Source of the DNA: Marinibacterium profundimaris
GTDB taxonomy: Bacteria; Pseudomonadota; Alphaproteobacteria; Rhodobacterales; Rhodobacteraceae
Length of the DNA stretch: 64,000 nucleotides
NCBI RefSeq assembly: GCF_002210095.1
Contig: NZ_AQQR01000002.1
Span: 186,001 to 250,000 of the forward strand
Reading direction: 5' to 3'
A program made the position numbers and the translations under genes. This document shows, piece after piece, positions 14,551-22,516 of the stretch; positions within the stretch are counted from its first letter, which is position 1, and each line of letters opens with the position of its first letter. The notes under the pieces were generated by a model. The model saw nothing but the letters and a program-made list of their open reading frames with translations, did not search any database and was not told where the DNA came from.

Positions 14551-15018
14551 ATGCTTCGTCTTATGACCGCATCGACCCTTGCACTTGCAATCGCGGCCCC
14601 GTCCTTCGCAGCGTCGACCGCCACCGAGTCGAGCGCTTCGTCCGACATGGCCGACCCGATCATCATGGATGAGCGCTGGGACTTCAGCATCACTGACCTG
14701 GAACTGCTGACATCGGAGCCGGAAGGCTATCGCAAGATTGACGCCGGCGCCGTCGCCGCTTCGGATGTGATGGGCAAGTGGGTCTATGACGCCTCCAAGG
14801 AGCGTGTCGGCGAGATCGAGAACCTCGTCGTGACGCCGGATGGCGAGATCGTGGCCGCCATCCTGGGTGTCGGCGGGTTCCTCGGGATCGGCGAGAAAGA
14901 CGTCGTCGTCAGCTTCGACACGCTGATGCTGACCGAGAACATCGAAGACGGCTCCATGCGCATCTACGCCGATGTGACGAAAGAGCAGCTGGAACAGATG
15001 CCCGAGTATGACGCGTAA
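14551..15018 (+). CDS. Exported PRC-barrel domain protein
   Basis: This 155-residue protein has a Sec signal peptide (about 1-21, ending SFAAS) followed by a single PRC-barrel (about 70-140: DVMGKWVYDASKERVGEIENLV, GGFLGIGEKDVVVSFDTL). Exported PRC-barrel proteins are common in alphaproteobacteria and occur in stress and envelope settings; the ligand or role is unknown. AAAGGAG lies 8 bases before the ATG. An EcfG-like promoter with a GGTT -10 lies upstream and a terminator follows directly, so it is monocistronic. Confidence 0.85.
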   Translation: MLRLMTASTLALAIAAPSFAASTATESSASSDMADPIIMDERWDFSITDLELLTSEPEGYRKIDAGAVAASDVMGKWVYDASKERVGEIENLVVTPDGEIVAAILGVGGFLGIGEKDVVVSFDTLMLTENIEDGSMRIYADVTKEQLEQMPEYDA

Positions 15019-15044
15019 CCCGCGTTAAACCGGAACTACGGAAG

Positions 15045-15070
15045 AAGGGGTCGGGTCACCGGCCCCTTTT
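15045..15070 (+). terminator. Terminator of the PRC-barrel gene
   Basis: AAGGGG (15045-15050) pairs with CCCCTT (15063-15068), with an inner CGG/CCG and a T-rich tail. Confidence 0.78.
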
Positions 15071-15124
15071 TCTTTGAAGCCCTGCGCGTTGGGCCGCCGC
15101 ATCTTGAGCCTTGGGCCACCGCGC

Positions 15125-15508
15125 TCAGCAGTAGCGGTCGATAAGCGCCATCAGCTCGCCCGGGGTCACCGGTTTGCGCAGGTGCCCGGAAATGCCGTAG
15201 CTGCGCAGCAGCCCGTCATCCAGCAGCCGTTCGTCGGTCGAGACCGCGATGATCGGCACCTCCTGTCCGAACCGCTCGGGCATGTCATGGAACGGCTGGC
15301 CCGCGTCGTGCCCGTTGTCGACGGGCATCTGCGCATCCATCAGGACAAGCCCGTAAGCATCGGGATTGTCGCGGAACCGGCTCAGACCGTCGCTTACGCT
15401 GTCTGCGATGTCGATTTCGACGTTCAGCGTGTCCCGGATTTCCTGCATCATGAACCGGGTGAACCAGTCGTCTTCGACAAGCAGTATCTTTTTCCTGGAC
15501 TCTGACAC
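15125..15508 (-). CDS. Single-domain response regulator (receiver only)
   Basis: This 127-residue receiver has acidic residues in LLVEDDWFT, phosphoacceptor Asp about 58 in LVLMDAQMP, Ser in IIAVSTDE and Lys in HLRKPVTP. All phosphorylation residues are present, in contrast to the receiver-like protein at 11.1-11.4 kb. There is no output domain, so it presumably acts in a phosphorelay or by protein binding. The start is a GTG at 15508 with only a weak ribosome site. No kinase is adjacent; the GSR kinase 10 kb away is a possible but unproven donor. Confidence 0.85.
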   Translation of the reverse strand: MSESRKKILLVEDDWFTRFMMQEIRDTLNVEIDIADSVSDGLSRFRDNPDAYGLVLMDAQMPVDNGHDAGQPFHDMPERFGQEVPIIAVSTDERLLDDGLLRSYGISGHLRKPVTPGELMALIDRYC

Positions 15509-15656
15509 GACAAGAATGACTCAACCTATGCGGGTGTAAGATTATGTTCACTACACCATTAGGCGATCAAATTCAAACCGCTTTCCTCGCTTCCCTCGCG
15601 ACAACCTGGGTAACATGGCGTTGCGGCAACACAAGCCAGCCGTTCGGATGTAGGTC

Positions 15657-17390
15657 TCAGAACCAGCCGGCCTGCATCTCGAAGGCCGAAGCGTCATTGG
15701 CCAGCAGCGTCCGCGCCCAGCCTTCCGTCCGCGACAGTTCACGCGCATAGAAATACCGCGCGGCCTGCTGCTTTCCCTTCAGGAAATCGCTGTCTCCCTC
15801 GCGCCCGGCCTTCTCGGCCGCGGCACGCGCGATGCGTAGCCACATCCATCCCATGATCACGTGCCCGGTTAAATCCAGGTACAGCGTTGCATTGGCCAAC
15901 CCGCGTTCGGGATCGGCCAGCACCTGCGCGGTCAGGCTGCGCGTCACCTCCTCCAGCCGGTCGACGGCGGCCGAAAGCGGATCGCCCAGCGGATGCCCGG
16001 CCCCCGTGATATCGGCGCGGATCGCCCCGGTCAGCGCGGTGAAGCCCGCGCCGTTCTGCATCATCACCTTGCGGCCCAGCAGGTCCATGCCCTGGATGCC
16101 ATGCGTGCCTTCGTGGATCGGGTTCAGACGGTTGTCGCGGTAATGCCGCTCCACCGGGTAATCGCGGGTATAGCCGGCGCCGCCCAGCACCTGGATCGCG
16201 TGCTTGTTGGCCTCCAGGCAGAATTCCGAAGGCCAGGATTTCGCCACGGGTGTCAGCACGTCCAGCAGGGTCAGCGCGTCGGCATCCCCCGCGCGGTGCC
16301 GGTCCACCAGAACGGCACAGTATAATGCCAGCGCCAGGGCCGGTTCCACCGCCGCTTTCTGCGCCAGCAGCAGCCGCCGGATATCGGCGTGACCGATCAG
16401 CGGCACCTGCGGCGAGGCCGGGTCCTTCGCCACCGGCGACCGCCCCTGCGGCCGGTCCCTGGCGTAGGCCAGCGAGGCCTGGAACCCCGCCTGACCCAGC
16501 GCCGTCGCGCCCATGCCGACCCCGATCCGCGCCTCGTTCATCATCTGGAACATATAGCGCAGGCCCTGGTGCGGCTCGCCCACCAGCTCGCCGATGCAAT
16601 CGCCCTGTTCGCCGAAGTTCAGCGCGCAGTTGGTGGTGCCGCGATAACCCATCTTGTGGTTCAGCCCGGCGAGCGTGACATCGTTGCGCGTACCGTCCAG
16701 CCGGATCTTGGGCACGATAAACAGCGATATCCCCTTCACCCCCGGCGGCCCGCCCGGGATCTTGGCCAGCACCATGTGCACGATGTTCTCCGACAGCTCG
16801 TGCTCTCCGGCAGAGATCCACATCTTCCGTCCCGAGATCCGGTAGCGCCCGTCCTCCATCGGCTCGGCCTTCGTGGTGATGTCCGACAGGCTCGACCCGG
16901 CCTGCGGCTCGCTCAGGCACATGGTGCCAAAATACCGCCCCTCGACCATCGGCTCCAGGTAGCGGGTCTTCTGATCCTCGGTGCCGAACGACTGGATCAG
17001 CCGCCCGGCGCCGATCGTCAGCATGGCATAGCCCTTGATCGACACATTGGAGGCCGAGAAGACGAAGGACGCCGCCTGGTGCACCGTCTCGGGCAGGCCC
17101 AGCCCGCCGTGCTCGGGCCGGAACGGACCGGCCAGGAACCCGCCCTCGATGAAGGCATCCACCGCCGGTTTCACCGCGTCGGGCAGGATCGCGCGGCCGT
17201 TGTCGAAAACCGGCTCATTCTCGTCGATCTCGTGCGCATGGGGCAGGTAGTGATCCGTAGCGATCTGGTCGGCGGTGTCGAGAATCCCGCGCACGGCGTC
17301 CGCATCCAGCTCGGTGCCGGCGATGATCTCCTCCACGCCGGCCACGTCGAACAACTGAAACAGCAGGTCCTCGCGATCATAGGCTCGCAT
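15657..17390 (-). CDS. Acyl-CoA dehydrogenase
   Basis: This 577-residue FAD enzyme is of the longer FadE-like bacterial class. Visible blocks are the substrate/FAD segment FGTMCLSEPQAGSSLSDI, GRKMWISAGEHEL in the middle domain, and the catalytic-base region NPIHEGTHGIQGMDLLGRK, where Glu of HEGT is the expected base. It catalyses alpha,beta-dehydrogenation of an acyl-CoA in fatty-acid or related catabolism; chain-length preference is not readable. GGAGG precedes the ATG at 17390. It stands alone, divergent from the RNase D operon, with no electron-transfer flavoprotein or thiolase nearby. Confidence 0.9.
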   Translation of the reverse strand: MRAYDREDLLFQLFDVAGVEEIIAGTELDADAVRGILDTADQIATDHYLPHAHEIDENEPVFDNGRAILPDAVKPAVDAFIEGGFLAGPFRPEHGGLGLPETVHQAASFVFSASNVSIKGYAMLTIGAGRLIQSFGTEDQKTRYLEPMVEGRYFGTMCLSEPQAGSSLSDITTKAEPMEDGRYRISGRKMWISAGEHELSENIVHMVLAKIPGGPPGVKGISLFIVPKIRLDGTRNDVTLAGLNHKMGYRGTTNCALNFGEQGDCIGELVGEPHQGLRYMFQMMNEARIGVGMGATALGQAGFQASLAYARDRPQGRSPVAKDPASPQVPLIGHADIRRLLLAQKAAVEPALALALYCAVLVDRHRAGDADALTLLDVLTPVAKSWPSEFCLEANKHAIQVLGGAGYTRDYPVERHYRDNRLNPIHEGTHGIQGMDLLGRKVMMQNGAGFTALTGAIRADITGAGHPLGDPLSAAVDRLEEVTRSLTAQVLADPERGLANATLYLDLTGHVIMGWMWLRIARAAAEKAGREGDSDFLKGKQQAARYFYARELSRTEGWARTLLANDASAFEMQAGWF

Positions 17391-17525
17391 TACATCCTCC
17401 TCAGGCTCCCCGCCGGACCCTAGCCAATCTGACATATGTCAGGCCAGACGCCGCGTCTCGTGACCTTGCGTCTGTTGAGTTCATGGCGCGAAAGCCCTAT
17501 CTCGGCCCAAACGCGGAGAGCTGCC

Positions 17526-18140
17526 TTGGCCAATACACTTTACAAGAACGACCTGCCCGACGGGCTCGACATGGGCCCCGTCGTCGCCATCGATTGCGAG
17601 ACCATGGGGCTGAACCCTCATCGCGACCGGCTCTGCGTGATCCAGATGTCGGGCGGCGACGGCAACACGCATATCGTCCAGGTCGAAAAGGGCCAGACCG
17701 AGGCGCCGAACCTCGCGAAGATGCTGGAAGACCCGAACGTGCTGAAGCTGTTCCACTTCGGCCGCTTCGACATCGCCGCGATGTACAACACCTTCGGCGC
17801 GCTGGCGGCCCCGGTCTATTGCACCAAGATCGCCAGCCGCCTTGTGCGCACCTATACCGACCGGCACGGGCTGAAGAACCTCTGTTCCGAACTGTTGGGC
17901 GTCGACATCTCGAAACAGCAGCAGTCCAGCGACTGGGGTGCCGCCGAGCTGACGCCCGCGCAGCTGGATTATGCCGCGTCGGATGTCCTCTACCTGCATA
18001 AGCTGCGCGAGAAGTTCGACGACATGCTCGCCCGCGAGGGCCGGACCGAGATGGCACAGGCCTGCTTCGACTTCCTGCCCATGCGCGCGAAGCTCGACCT
18101 CGCGGGCTGGCCCGAAACCGACATCTTCGCCCACTCATGA
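17526..18140 (+). CDS. rnd: Ribonuclease D-like 3'-5' exonuclease
   Basis: This 204-residue DEDD exonuclease consists of the catalytic domain only. Motif I is AIDCETMGL, motif II has Asp in HFGRFDIAAM, and motif III is YAASDVLYL, the DEDDy set. HRDC domains of classical RNase D are absent, as is usual for the short alphaproteobacterial form. It trims RNA 3' ends, probably tRNA or other stable RNA. The TTG at 17526 was chosen because GGAGAG lies 6 bases upstream; the frame is open further but conservation starts here. Its stop overlaps the kdsD start (ATGA), so it heads the envelope operon. Confidence 0.87.
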   Translation: MANTLYKNDLPDGLDMGPVVAIDCETMGLNPHRDRLCVIQMSGGDGNTHIVQVEKGQTEAPNLAKMLEDPNVLKLFHFGRFDIAAMYNTFGALAAPVYCTKIASRLVRTYTDRHGLKNLCSELLGVDISKQQQSSDWGAAELTPAQLDYAASDVLYLHKLREKFDDMLAREGRTEMAQACFDFLPMRAKLDLAGWPETDIFAHS

Positions 18141-19099
18141 CCGAGGCCGAGCGCTTCCTGGCCACTGCGCGGCAGGTCGTGCAGGACGAGGCCAAGGCGC
18201 TCGAGGCGCTGGCCGGCGCCTTTGACGAGCGCTTTGCCGAGGCCGTGCAGATGATGCTCGAGGCCGAGGGGCGGGTCATCGTCTCGGGCATCGGCAAGTC
18301 GGGCCATATCGGGCGCAAGATCGCGGCGACGCTGGCCTCCACCGGAACGCCGGCCCATTTCGTGCACCCGTCCGAGGCGTCGCACGGCGATCTCGGCATG
18401 GTGGCGCGGGGCGACGTGGTGCTGGCGATCTCCAATTCCGGCGAGGCGCCGGAGCTGGCGAACCTGCTCAGCTATACCCGCCGGTTCCAGATCCCGCTGA
18501 TCGGCCTGTCGAGCCGGATGGACAGCACGCTGATGCAGGCCGCCGACGCTCATCTGCTGATCCCGTCGCTGGGCGAGGCCTGCGGCTTCGGCATGGTACC
18601 GACGATTTCCACGACGCTGACGCTGGCCATGGGCGACGCACTGGCCGTGGCGATCATGCAGCACCGCGATTTCGGGCCCGAGGCGTTCCGCAACTTCCAC
18701 CCCGGCGGCAAGCTGGGCGCGCGGCTGTCCACAGTGGGCGACCTGATGCACACCGGCGACGCCCTGCCGCTGGTGTCCGAAGACACGGCGATGCCCGATG
18801 TCCTGATCGAGATGACTCGCAAGGAATTCGGCGTCGCGGGCGTAACCGACGACCGGGGCCTGCTGACCGGCATCATCACCGACGGCGACCTGCGCCGCCA
18901 CATGGACGGGCTGCTGACGCAGAAGGCCGCCGACGTGATGACCCGTGGCCCCCGCACCATCGGCCCCGGCGCCCTGGCGGAAGAGGCGGTTGCGCAGATG
19001 ACCGGCAAGATTACCTGCCTGTTCGTCGTGCCCGAGGGATCGCGCAGGGCCGAAGGCCTGATCCGCCTGCACGATTGCCTGCGCGCCGGGGTGGGCTGA
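18137..19099 (+). CDS. kdsD: Arabinose-5-phosphate isomerase (KpsF/GutQ family)
   Basis: This 320-residue protein has an N-terminal SIS sugar-isomerase domain (about 35-170: GRVIVSGIGKSGHIGRKIAATL, HGDLGMVARGDVVLAISNSGEAPEL) followed by two CBS domains (about 200-318). It converts ribulose-5-phosphate to arabinose-5-phosphate, the first step toward Kdo for lipopolysaccharide or capsule. It overlaps the rnd stop by 4 bp and precedes lptC by 4 bp. With kdsB in the polysaccharide cluster about 12 kb away, it supplies CMP-Kdo synthesis. Confidence 0.93.
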   Translation: MTEAERFLATARQVVQDEAKALEALAGAFDERFAEAVQMMLEAEGRVIVSGIGKSGHIGRKIAATLASTGTPAHFVHPSEASHGDLGMVARGDVVLAISNSGEAPELANLLSYTRRFQIPLIGLSSRMDSTLMQAADAHLLIPSLGEACGFGMVPTISTTLTLAMGDALAVAIMQHRDFGPEAFRNFHPGGKLGARLSTVGDLMHTGDALPLVSEDTAMPDVLIEMTRKEFGVAGVTDDRGLLTGIITDGDLRRHMDGLLTQKAADVMTRGPRTIGPGALAEEAVAQMTGKITCLFVVPEGSRRAEGLIRLHDCLRAGVG

Positions 19100-19103
19100 G
19101 ACC

Positions 19104-19706
19104 ATGGACAGCTATTCGCGGCGTGTGGCCTTTCTGAAAGTGGTGCTTCCGCTGGCCGCGCTTGCGATCCTGTCCACGCTTTTCCTGTTGTCACAAAGCG
19201 CGGATCCCAATGCCACGATCCCCTTCTCGGACGCCGAAATCGCCGAAAGGATCCGCGACCAACAGATCACCGAGCCGCGCTTTGCCGGCAGCACCGAGCG
19301 TGGGGACGAAGTGTCGCTCTCTGCCGACAAGGCGGTGCCCGGCACCGACGACGAACCCGGCGCGGCGCAGAACCTGCGCGGGGAAATCCGGCTGGCAAGC
19401 GGCGGGGTTATCACGCTCGAGGCGGCCAGCGGCTGGGTCAACCTGCGCCGCGACCTGGCGGAATTCCGCGGAACGGTGACGATCACCACCGACACCGGCT
19501 ACCAGCTGGTGACCGACCGGCTGGAAACGGCGATAAAGCGGATCGACGCCACCGCGCCCGGCCCCGTGGCAGGCAACGGCCCGCTCGGAGAGCTGGACGC
19601 CGGGGCGATGCGGATCATGTCACCTGACAATGACCCGGGCGCGACGCATTTAGTGTTCCTCAACGGCGTCAAGCTGGTATATGACCCACAGTCAACCGAG
19701 AGGTAA
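19104..19706 (+). CDS. lptC: LPS export periplasmic-membrane protein LptC
   Basis: This 200-residue protein has one N-terminal anchor helix (about 10-29, [18 protein letters not shown]) and a periplasmic beta-jellyroll domain typical of LptC/YrbK. It anchors in the inner membrane and passes lipopolysaccharide from LptB2FG to LptA. It lies between kdsD and lptA with spacers of 4 and 3 bp. Sequence conservation in LptC is weak, so the call rests on topology plus the invariant operon context. Confidence 0.88.
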   Translation: MDSYSRRVAFLKVVLPLAALAILSTLFLLSQSADPNATIPFSDAEIAERIRDQQITEPRFAGSTERGDEVSLSADKAVPGTDDEPGAAQNLRGEIRLASGGVITLEAASGWVNLRRDLAEFRGTVTITTDTGYQLVTDRLETAIKRIDATAPGPVAGNGPLGELDAGAMRIMSPDNDPGATHLVFLNGVKLVYDPQSTER

Positions 19707-19709
19707 GCC

Positions 19710-20216
19710 TTGCTGCCGCGAATTCTCTGCCTCGCCCTGACAGCCAGCTGGCTTGCCACGACGGCACCAGCACAGGGCACCAACCTGGCCTTTGGCGGGC
19801 TGCGCGCCGATACCTCGCAACCGGTCGAGGTCACGGCCGACGCGCTAGATGTCGACCAGGAAGACGGCACCGCGATCTTCACCGGCAACGTCGTGGTCGG
19901 ACAGGGCGAAATGCGCCTGACCGCGACCGAGGTGCTGGTGGTCTACAAGCCCGACCGCTCGGGCATCGACCGGCTGGTGGCCACCGGCAAGGTGGTTCTG
20001 GTCAACGGCCCCGACGCCGCCGAGGCCGAGAAGGCCGATTACACGATCGACAGCGGCATCGTCATCATGACCGGCGACGTGCTTCTGAGCCAGGGCCCCA
20101 ACGCGCTGAGCGGCGAGCAGCTGAATGTCGACCTTGCCACCGGCACCGCGCGGATGACCGGGCGGGTCCGGACGATCTTCATGCCCGAGAACGGCAGCCC
20201 GGAAGAAGACGGCTGA
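19710..20216 (+). CDS. lptA: LPS transport periplasmic protein LptA
   Basis: This 168-residue protein has a signal peptide (about 1-21, ending APAQG) and an OstA/LptA beta-jellyroll with the signature [36 protein letters not shown] (read in pieces). It forms the periplasmic bridge that carries lipopolysaccharide to the outer membrane. The start is a TTG at 19710 with GAGAGGTAAG upstream. The stop codon overlaps the first base of lptB, so translation is likely coupled. Confidence 0.92.
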   Translation: MLPRILCLALTASWLATTAPAQGTNLAFGGLRADTSQPVEVTADALDVDQEDGTAIFTGNVVVGQGEMRLTATEVLVVYKPDRSGIDRLVATGKVVLVNGPDAAEAEKADYTIDSGIVIMTGDVLLSQGPNALSGEQLNVDLATGTARMTGRVRTIFMPENGSPEEDG

Positions 20217-20983
20217 TGGACGGGCCGGACATGCCAGACCTGAACGTCACCGCCGGCACCGGCGGGCTGCGCGTGGAGCACCTGCGCAAGTCCTACCGCA
20301 AGAAGGTCGTGATTCGGGATTTCTCCATGCATCTCGATCGCGGAGAGGTCGTGGCGCTGCTGGGCCCCAACGGGTCGGGCAAGACGACCACATTTTACGC
20401 GGTGGCAGGCCTGGTCTATCCAGAGGCCGGGACCGTCACGATCGACGGGCAGAACGTCACCACCCTGCCCATGTACCGTCGCGCCCGGCTGGGCATCGGC
20501 TATCTCCCGCAGGAGATGTCGATCTTCCGCGGGCTGTCGGTCGAGGACAACATCCTCGCCGTTCTGGAGGCGGTGGAGCCCGACCGCCATTCCCGCCGCG
20601 AGCGGCTGGAAGAGCTTCTGTCGGATTTCTCGATCGAACATCTGCGCCGCGCTCCGGCGCTGGCCCTGTCGGGCGGCGAACGCCGCAGGGTCGAGATCGC
20701 GCGCTGCCTGGCCGCGAATCCCAAGTACCTGCTGCTGGACGAACCTTTTGCCGGGGTCGACCCGATCTCGGTCGGCGACATCCGGCACCTGGTGCAGGAC
20801 CTGAAAACCCGTGGCATCGGCGTGCTGATCACCGATCACAACGTCCGCGAGACTTTGGATATCGTGGAGCGTGCCTATATTCTTCATGATGGGCGCGTGC
20901 TGATGTCCGGCACGCCGCGCGATGTCGTCGAGAACGAAAATGTTCGCCGGGTCTACCTTGGCGAGAATTTTCGGATTTCTTAA
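20216..20983 (+). CDS. lptB: LPS export ABC transporter ATPase LptB
   Basis: This 255-residue ABC ATPase has Walker [10 protein letters not shown], signature [14 protein letters not shown], Walker [14 protein letters not shown] and H-loop ITDHNVRE. The [11 protein letters not shown] segment after Walker B is diagnostic for LptB. It powers lipopolysaccharide extraction with LptF/G, which are not in this window. The start overlaps the lptA stop by one base. In many proteobacteria rpoN follows lptB; here hpf follows instead. Confidence 0.95.
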   Translation: MDGPDMPDLNVTAGTGGLRVEHLRKSYRKKVVIRDFSMHLDRGEVVALLGPNGSGKTTTFYAVAGLVYPEAGTVTIDGQNVTTLPMYRRARLGIGYLPQEMSIFRGLSVEDNILAVLEAVEPDRHSRRERLEELLSDFSIEHLRRAPALALSGGERRRVEIARCLAANPKYLLLDEPFAGVDPISVGDIRHLVQDLKTRGIGVLITDHNVRETLDIVERAYILHDGRVLMSGTPRDVVENENVRRVYLGENFRIS

Positions 20984-21052
20984 CGCTTTCTCAAGCAATT
21001 TTTGTTCGCGCGCATTGATCCGCTTTTTGGCCAAGTCGCGCGCGTGTTTTGA

Positions 21053-21081
21053 TTGACAGGGCGGCTTTGCAGGGGCTCAAT
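21053..21081 (+). promoter_or_regulatory. Candidate housekeeping promoter for hpf-ptsN
   Basis: A perfect TTGACA (21053-21058) lies 17 bases before CTCAAT (21076-21081), about 170 bp upstream of hpf. Nothing else recognisable lies in the 270-bp gap after lptB. Confidence 0.45.
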
Positions 21082-21252
21082 GGAATGTATGGCTCCAGTT
21101 CAACGCGACGCAGTTCCCGCCAATGCCATCCACAGGATGGAGACCCGGATCTGCTATTCGGTGACGGGCCGGCTTTTCACCTTCACCCTGTAGTGCCCAG
21201 ATCTACGCCCGGCCAAGGCCGGTTCACGGGTGAGTTGCCACAAGGAGAGCGC

Positions 21253-21816
21253 ATGCAATACCAGATCAGCGGACACCAGATCGACGTCGGAGCGGCCCTG
21301 AGCACCCATGTCGAAGTCGAGTTGAGCGGCGTGGTCGAGAAATACTCGCAGCGCCCGACGGACGCGCAGGTCGTCTTTTCGCGCTCGGGTCATGAATACG
21401 TCTGTGAATGCACCGTGCACCTCTCGACCGGGCTGACGGCCCAGGCCAAGGCCCATGCAACCGAGATCTACGCCGCCTTCGACGCCTGTTCCGAGAAGAT
21501 GGACAAGCAGCTGCGGCGCTACAAACGGCGGCTGAAGGACCATCATCGGGACCGCGTGGAACCGGTTGAACTCCTCGGAGCCTCCTCGTATATCCTCGCC
21601 TCGGAAGAGCTGGCCGAGGATGCCGAGCCGGAAACGCTGCAGCCGATCATCGTCGCAGAGATGGAGACAAAGATACCGTCTTTGTCTGTCGGCGAAGCCG
21701 TGATGCAGATGGAACTGGCCGGCGCGCCCGTGCTGGTGTTCCGGAACGAGGGCAAGGAAGCCCTGAACGTGGTCTACAGGCGGGATGACGGCAACATAGG
21801 CTGGATCGACCCGTAA
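21253..21816 (+). CDS. hpf: Long-form ribosome hibernation-promoting factor
   Basis: This 187-residue protein has an N-terminal HPF/YfiA domain (about 1-100, MQYQISGHQIDVGAAL..., ending KQLRRYKRRLKDHH) and a C-terminal dimerisation domain (about 130-187, SLSVGEAVMQMELAGAPVLVFRN...VVYRRDDGNIGWIDP). The long form dimerises 70S ribosomes into 100S particles in starvation. The ATG at 21253 has AAGGAGAG 6 bases upstream; the longer open frame is not conserved. It is followed 45 bp later by ptsN, the usual proteobacterial pairing. Confidence 0.93.
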   Translation: MQYQISGHQIDVGAALSTHVEVELSGVVEKYSQRPTDAQVVFSRSGHEYVCECTVHLSTGLTAQAKAHATEIYAAFDACSEKMDKQLRRYKRRLKDHHRDRVEPVELLGASSYILASEELAEDAEPETLQPIIVAEMETKIPSLSVGEAVMQMELAGAPVLVFRNEGKEALNVVYRRDDGNIGWIDP

Positions 21817-21861
21817 TAATAATCAACCCCGCCAGGGTGGAGGCGGGCCGGAGCAGAAAAC

Positions 21862-22326
21862 ATGGATCTTTCGAAAATCCTCGATCCCGAGGCTGTAAAG
21901 GTTCTGGCATCGGCCTCGAGCAAGAAGCGGCTGTTCCAGGATATCGGTGATCTGGCGCATACGGCCTATGGGCTGAACGCGCCGATGACCGTTGAAGCCC
22001 TTATGGAGCGTGAAAGCCTTGGCCCCACCGGCGTGGGCCACGGCGTCGCCCTGCCCCATTGCCGGGTGTCCGGGCTGGACGGTGTGAAGGGCGTGTTCCT
22101 GCGCCTGGACAAACCGATCGAGTTCGGCGCCATCGACCGGCAGGCGGTGGACCTGGCATTCGCGCTTTTCGCCCCCGAAGAGGCCGGCGTGGAACATCTC
22201 AAGGCACTGGCCCTAGTCTCGCGCACCCTGCGGGACCAGACCCTGTGTTCCAAGCTGCGCGCCAACCACGACGCGGCGACGCTTTATGCCATCCTCACCG
22301 AAGGACGCTCGGTGCAGGCGGCCTGA
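21862..22326 (+). CDS. ptsN: Nitrogen-PTS EIIA protein PtsN
   Basis: This 154-residue EIIA-Ntr domain protein has phosphoacceptor His66 in VALPHCRV, preceded by ESLGPTGVGHG, both invariant in PtsN. It is the terminal phosphocarrier of the regulatory PTS-Ntr, controlling potassium, nitrogen and stress functions by protein binding. It lies downstream of hpf in the same unit. A GC-rich stem-loop follows the stop. Confidence 0.93.
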   Translation: MDLSKILDPEAVKVLASASSKKRLFQDIGDLAHTAYGLNAPMTVEALMERESLGPTGVGHGVALPHCRVSGLDGVKGVFLRLDKPIEFGAIDRQAVDLAFALFAPEEAGVEHLKALALVSRTLRDQTLCSKLRANHDAATLYAILTEGRSVQAA

Positions 22327-22335
22327 CGACCGGCG

Positions 22336-22368
22336 CCGGCCCGAAGCGTCCTGCGCGTTCCGGGCCGG
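22336..22368 (+). terminator. Possible terminator stem-loop after ptsN
   Basis: CCGGCCCG (22336-22343) pairs with CGGGCCGG (22361-22368). There is no T tract, so it may be Rho-assisted or only an mRNA-protecting stem. Confidence 0.35.
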
Positions 22369-22516
22369 ACCACACCGATTGACCGGGCCCGCCCATGCCG
22401 TGGTGCGGACCTGCCAGTTTCGGTGCGCCCGGCCCATGGCCTTGCCCGATGCGGCGCGGCACCATCACCGGCCCCTCCGGTTCAGCCCGGGTCGAGAGCC
22501 GCCCGCCACGTCGCGC

